Below, in pieces: positions 31,505 to 32,422 of a DNA stretch of 32,422 nt. The notes beneath the pieces were generated by a model. The model was not told the origin of the DNA. It ran no database searches and saw only the letters and a list, made by a program, of their open reading frames with translations. Numbering within the stretch: the stretch's first letter is position 1; every line of letters starts with the position of its first letter. Made by a program: the position numbers and the translations under genes. The DNA lies in the NCBI RefSeq assembly GCF_001510655.1, contig NZ_LMVC01000006.1:1-32422 (forward strand), given 5' to 3'. This DNA comes from Fictibacillus sp. FJAT-27399 (GTDB taxonomy: Bacteria; Bacillota; Bacilli; Bacillales; Fictibacillaceae).

Positions 31505-32194
31505 ATGATGGGCAAGCATGTCATTGGTGTATATGAATCTGAGGAAGCGGCCGTAAGTGCTGTACAGCAATTGCAATTGAGAGGATATGACACAGATGAG
31601 ATCTCCGTAGTAACAAATCATGATCATTATACGGATACCGTGGAAACGATAACCGGTGCAACGGTTGATAATGTAAATGAAAAACCTCATAAAGAGTCTT
31701 TCTTGGACAAACTAAAAGCTGCATTTATGGATGATGAGTACACGAACAGCAAGAATAGCCTGGGAGAAAGATTATCGGATTATGGAATACCCGACCGGGA
31801 AGCTGCATCCTATGCTTCAGACGTGGAATCAGGCAAAATTCTGTTGATGGTCGATTCAGACCGTGATCTTGCAACGGATGAATCAGATGCCTTAAATCCT
31901 GCGAATGCTGGGATTGATTATGGGACATTTAGGATAGCTACGGATGTGGAAGTTACCAGAGATGGATACACTGCAGGGAACACTACTGACAATAACCATC
32001 ATGACAGTGACTTGCGAAGAGATGCTGATGTAATGGATGACAATGAGCGTCCTCTCCGGGCAAACTCGGATCTTACAGATGGTACAGACCGAGACTTATA
32101 CCCAGATGAAGATGGATTGAATGAAGGAGACCGCGACTTTAGAGACCGGACAAGACGAACACCAAGAAACTCGGACGAAGATAAATTGTTTTAA
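31505..32194 (+). CDS. YflT-like general stress protein with a charged, low-complexity tail
   Basis: About 229 aa. The first roughly 120 residues (HVIGVYESEEAAVSAVQQL, then GYDTDEISVVTN, and YASDVESGKILLMVD) form a YflT-type stress domain of unknown activity. The last 70 or so residues are rich in Asp, Arg and Asn, without hydrophobic cores, and are probably disordered. The frame is open from 31439, but AAAGGAGG sits 5 nt before ATG 31505 and 8 nt before ATG 31508, either of which could be used. A SigB-type promoter lies just upstream, so general-stress induction is likely. Confidence 0.87.
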   Translation: MMGKHVIGVYESEEAAVSAVQQLQLRGYDTDEISVVTNHDHYTDTVETITGATVDNVNEKPHKESFLDKLKAAFMDDEYTNSKNSLGERLSDYGIPDREAASYASDVESGKILLMVDSDRDLATDESDALNPANAGIDYGTFRIATDVEVTRDGYTAGNTTDNNHHDSDLRRDADVMDDNERPLRANSDLTDGTDRDLYPDEDGLNEGDRDFRDRTRRTPRNSDEDKLF

Positions 32195-32204
32195 GTAAAG
32201 AGTA

Positions 32205-32422
32205 AGGGGCTGTCCAAGAAGTCTGTAAGCTGTTGATTTCCGTTCCAGGCTGCTCGCTTTCCGCGGGGCGTGCGGTGAGCCTTACCGGCGTGAACGCCTA
32301 CTTTTTGGTGCAAGCACCGGCGGAAGTCTCACCTGTCACGCTAGTCCCGCAGGACAAGGAAGGCTCCGGCAGCTTTTTATCGCACGAAGAAAATGTGAAG
32401 TTCATTTTCGAGGAGTCTCGCA
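32205..32422 (+). repeat. Dispersed structured repeat, long form, cut by window end
   Basis: Begins AGGGGCTGTCC 11 bp after the stress gene and follows the copy at 13425 closely: the GGTGAG/CTCACC arms, the GGCGT-GA-ACGCC hairpin, GGTGC-AA-GCACC and the 60-bp cassette are all present. The 3' terminal repeat lies beyond base 32422. Confidence 0.88.

Overview
The window reads as chromosomal DNA from a low-to-moderate GC Gram-positive of the Bacillaceae. Evidence: AGGAGG-type ribosome binding sites with frequent TTG/GTG starts, compact U-tailed terminators, Bacillus-type families (SWIM/SNF2 helicase, YczE-like, YjcF-like, YfiT/DinB, YflT-like stress protein, SwrC-like RND pump), and promoters matching SigB and ECF41 consensus. 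I cannot fix the genus. There are no rRNA or tRNA genes, no CRISPR array, no phage module and no transposase.

Layout. 1-3.4 kb: end of a dispersed repeat, a nucleoside hydrolase, a secreted SGNH esterase, an APH-fold kinase and a complete repeat copy. 3.4-5.9 kb: a flavin monooxygenase coupled to a fragment of a YhgE/Pip-like gene, then an AT-rich GNAT gene. 6-9.3 kb: one large SWIM-SNF2 ATPase. 9.3-9.8 kb: a non-coding stretch with six exact-period 21-bp repeats beside the tail of a dead alpha/beta hydrolase. 9.8-13.4 kb: small membrane/HTH genes, an O-methyltransferase, a DinB/YfiT protein, a PhnB-like protein, gene remnants and a membrane-anchored alpha/beta hydrolase lacking its expected catalytic His. 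13.4-16.1 kb: second full repeat copy, then an ECF41 sigma factor gene with its FAD oxidoreductase, preceded by a consensus ECF41 promoter. 16.1-19.1 kb: a small unknown gene, a broken VOC gene, a second nucleoside hydrolase, a YczE-like membrane protein and a GNAT. 19.1-24.6 kb: an OmpR/HisKA two-component pair divergent from an RND efflux pump. 24.7-30.9 kb: two MFS transporters, small genes, a histidine phosphatase, a PhnB-like protein and an SgrR-like regulator divergent from the second MFS gene. 30.9-32.4 kb: a short repeat derivative, a two-TM protein, a SigB-type stress gene and a fourth TIR-type or related repeat cut by the window edge.

The genes form small independent modules: stress/efflux (two-component system with RND; SgrR-like with MFS; SigB with YflT-like) and ECF41 with its oxidoreductase. 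The most unusual material is non-coding. One is a family of modular dispersed repeats (five copies) with terminal inverted repeats and stems whose sequences change but whose pairing is kept. The other is a 21-bp-phased array of the octamer GCAAGTAA. At least six or seven gene remnants indicate active gene decay in the intergenic spaces.
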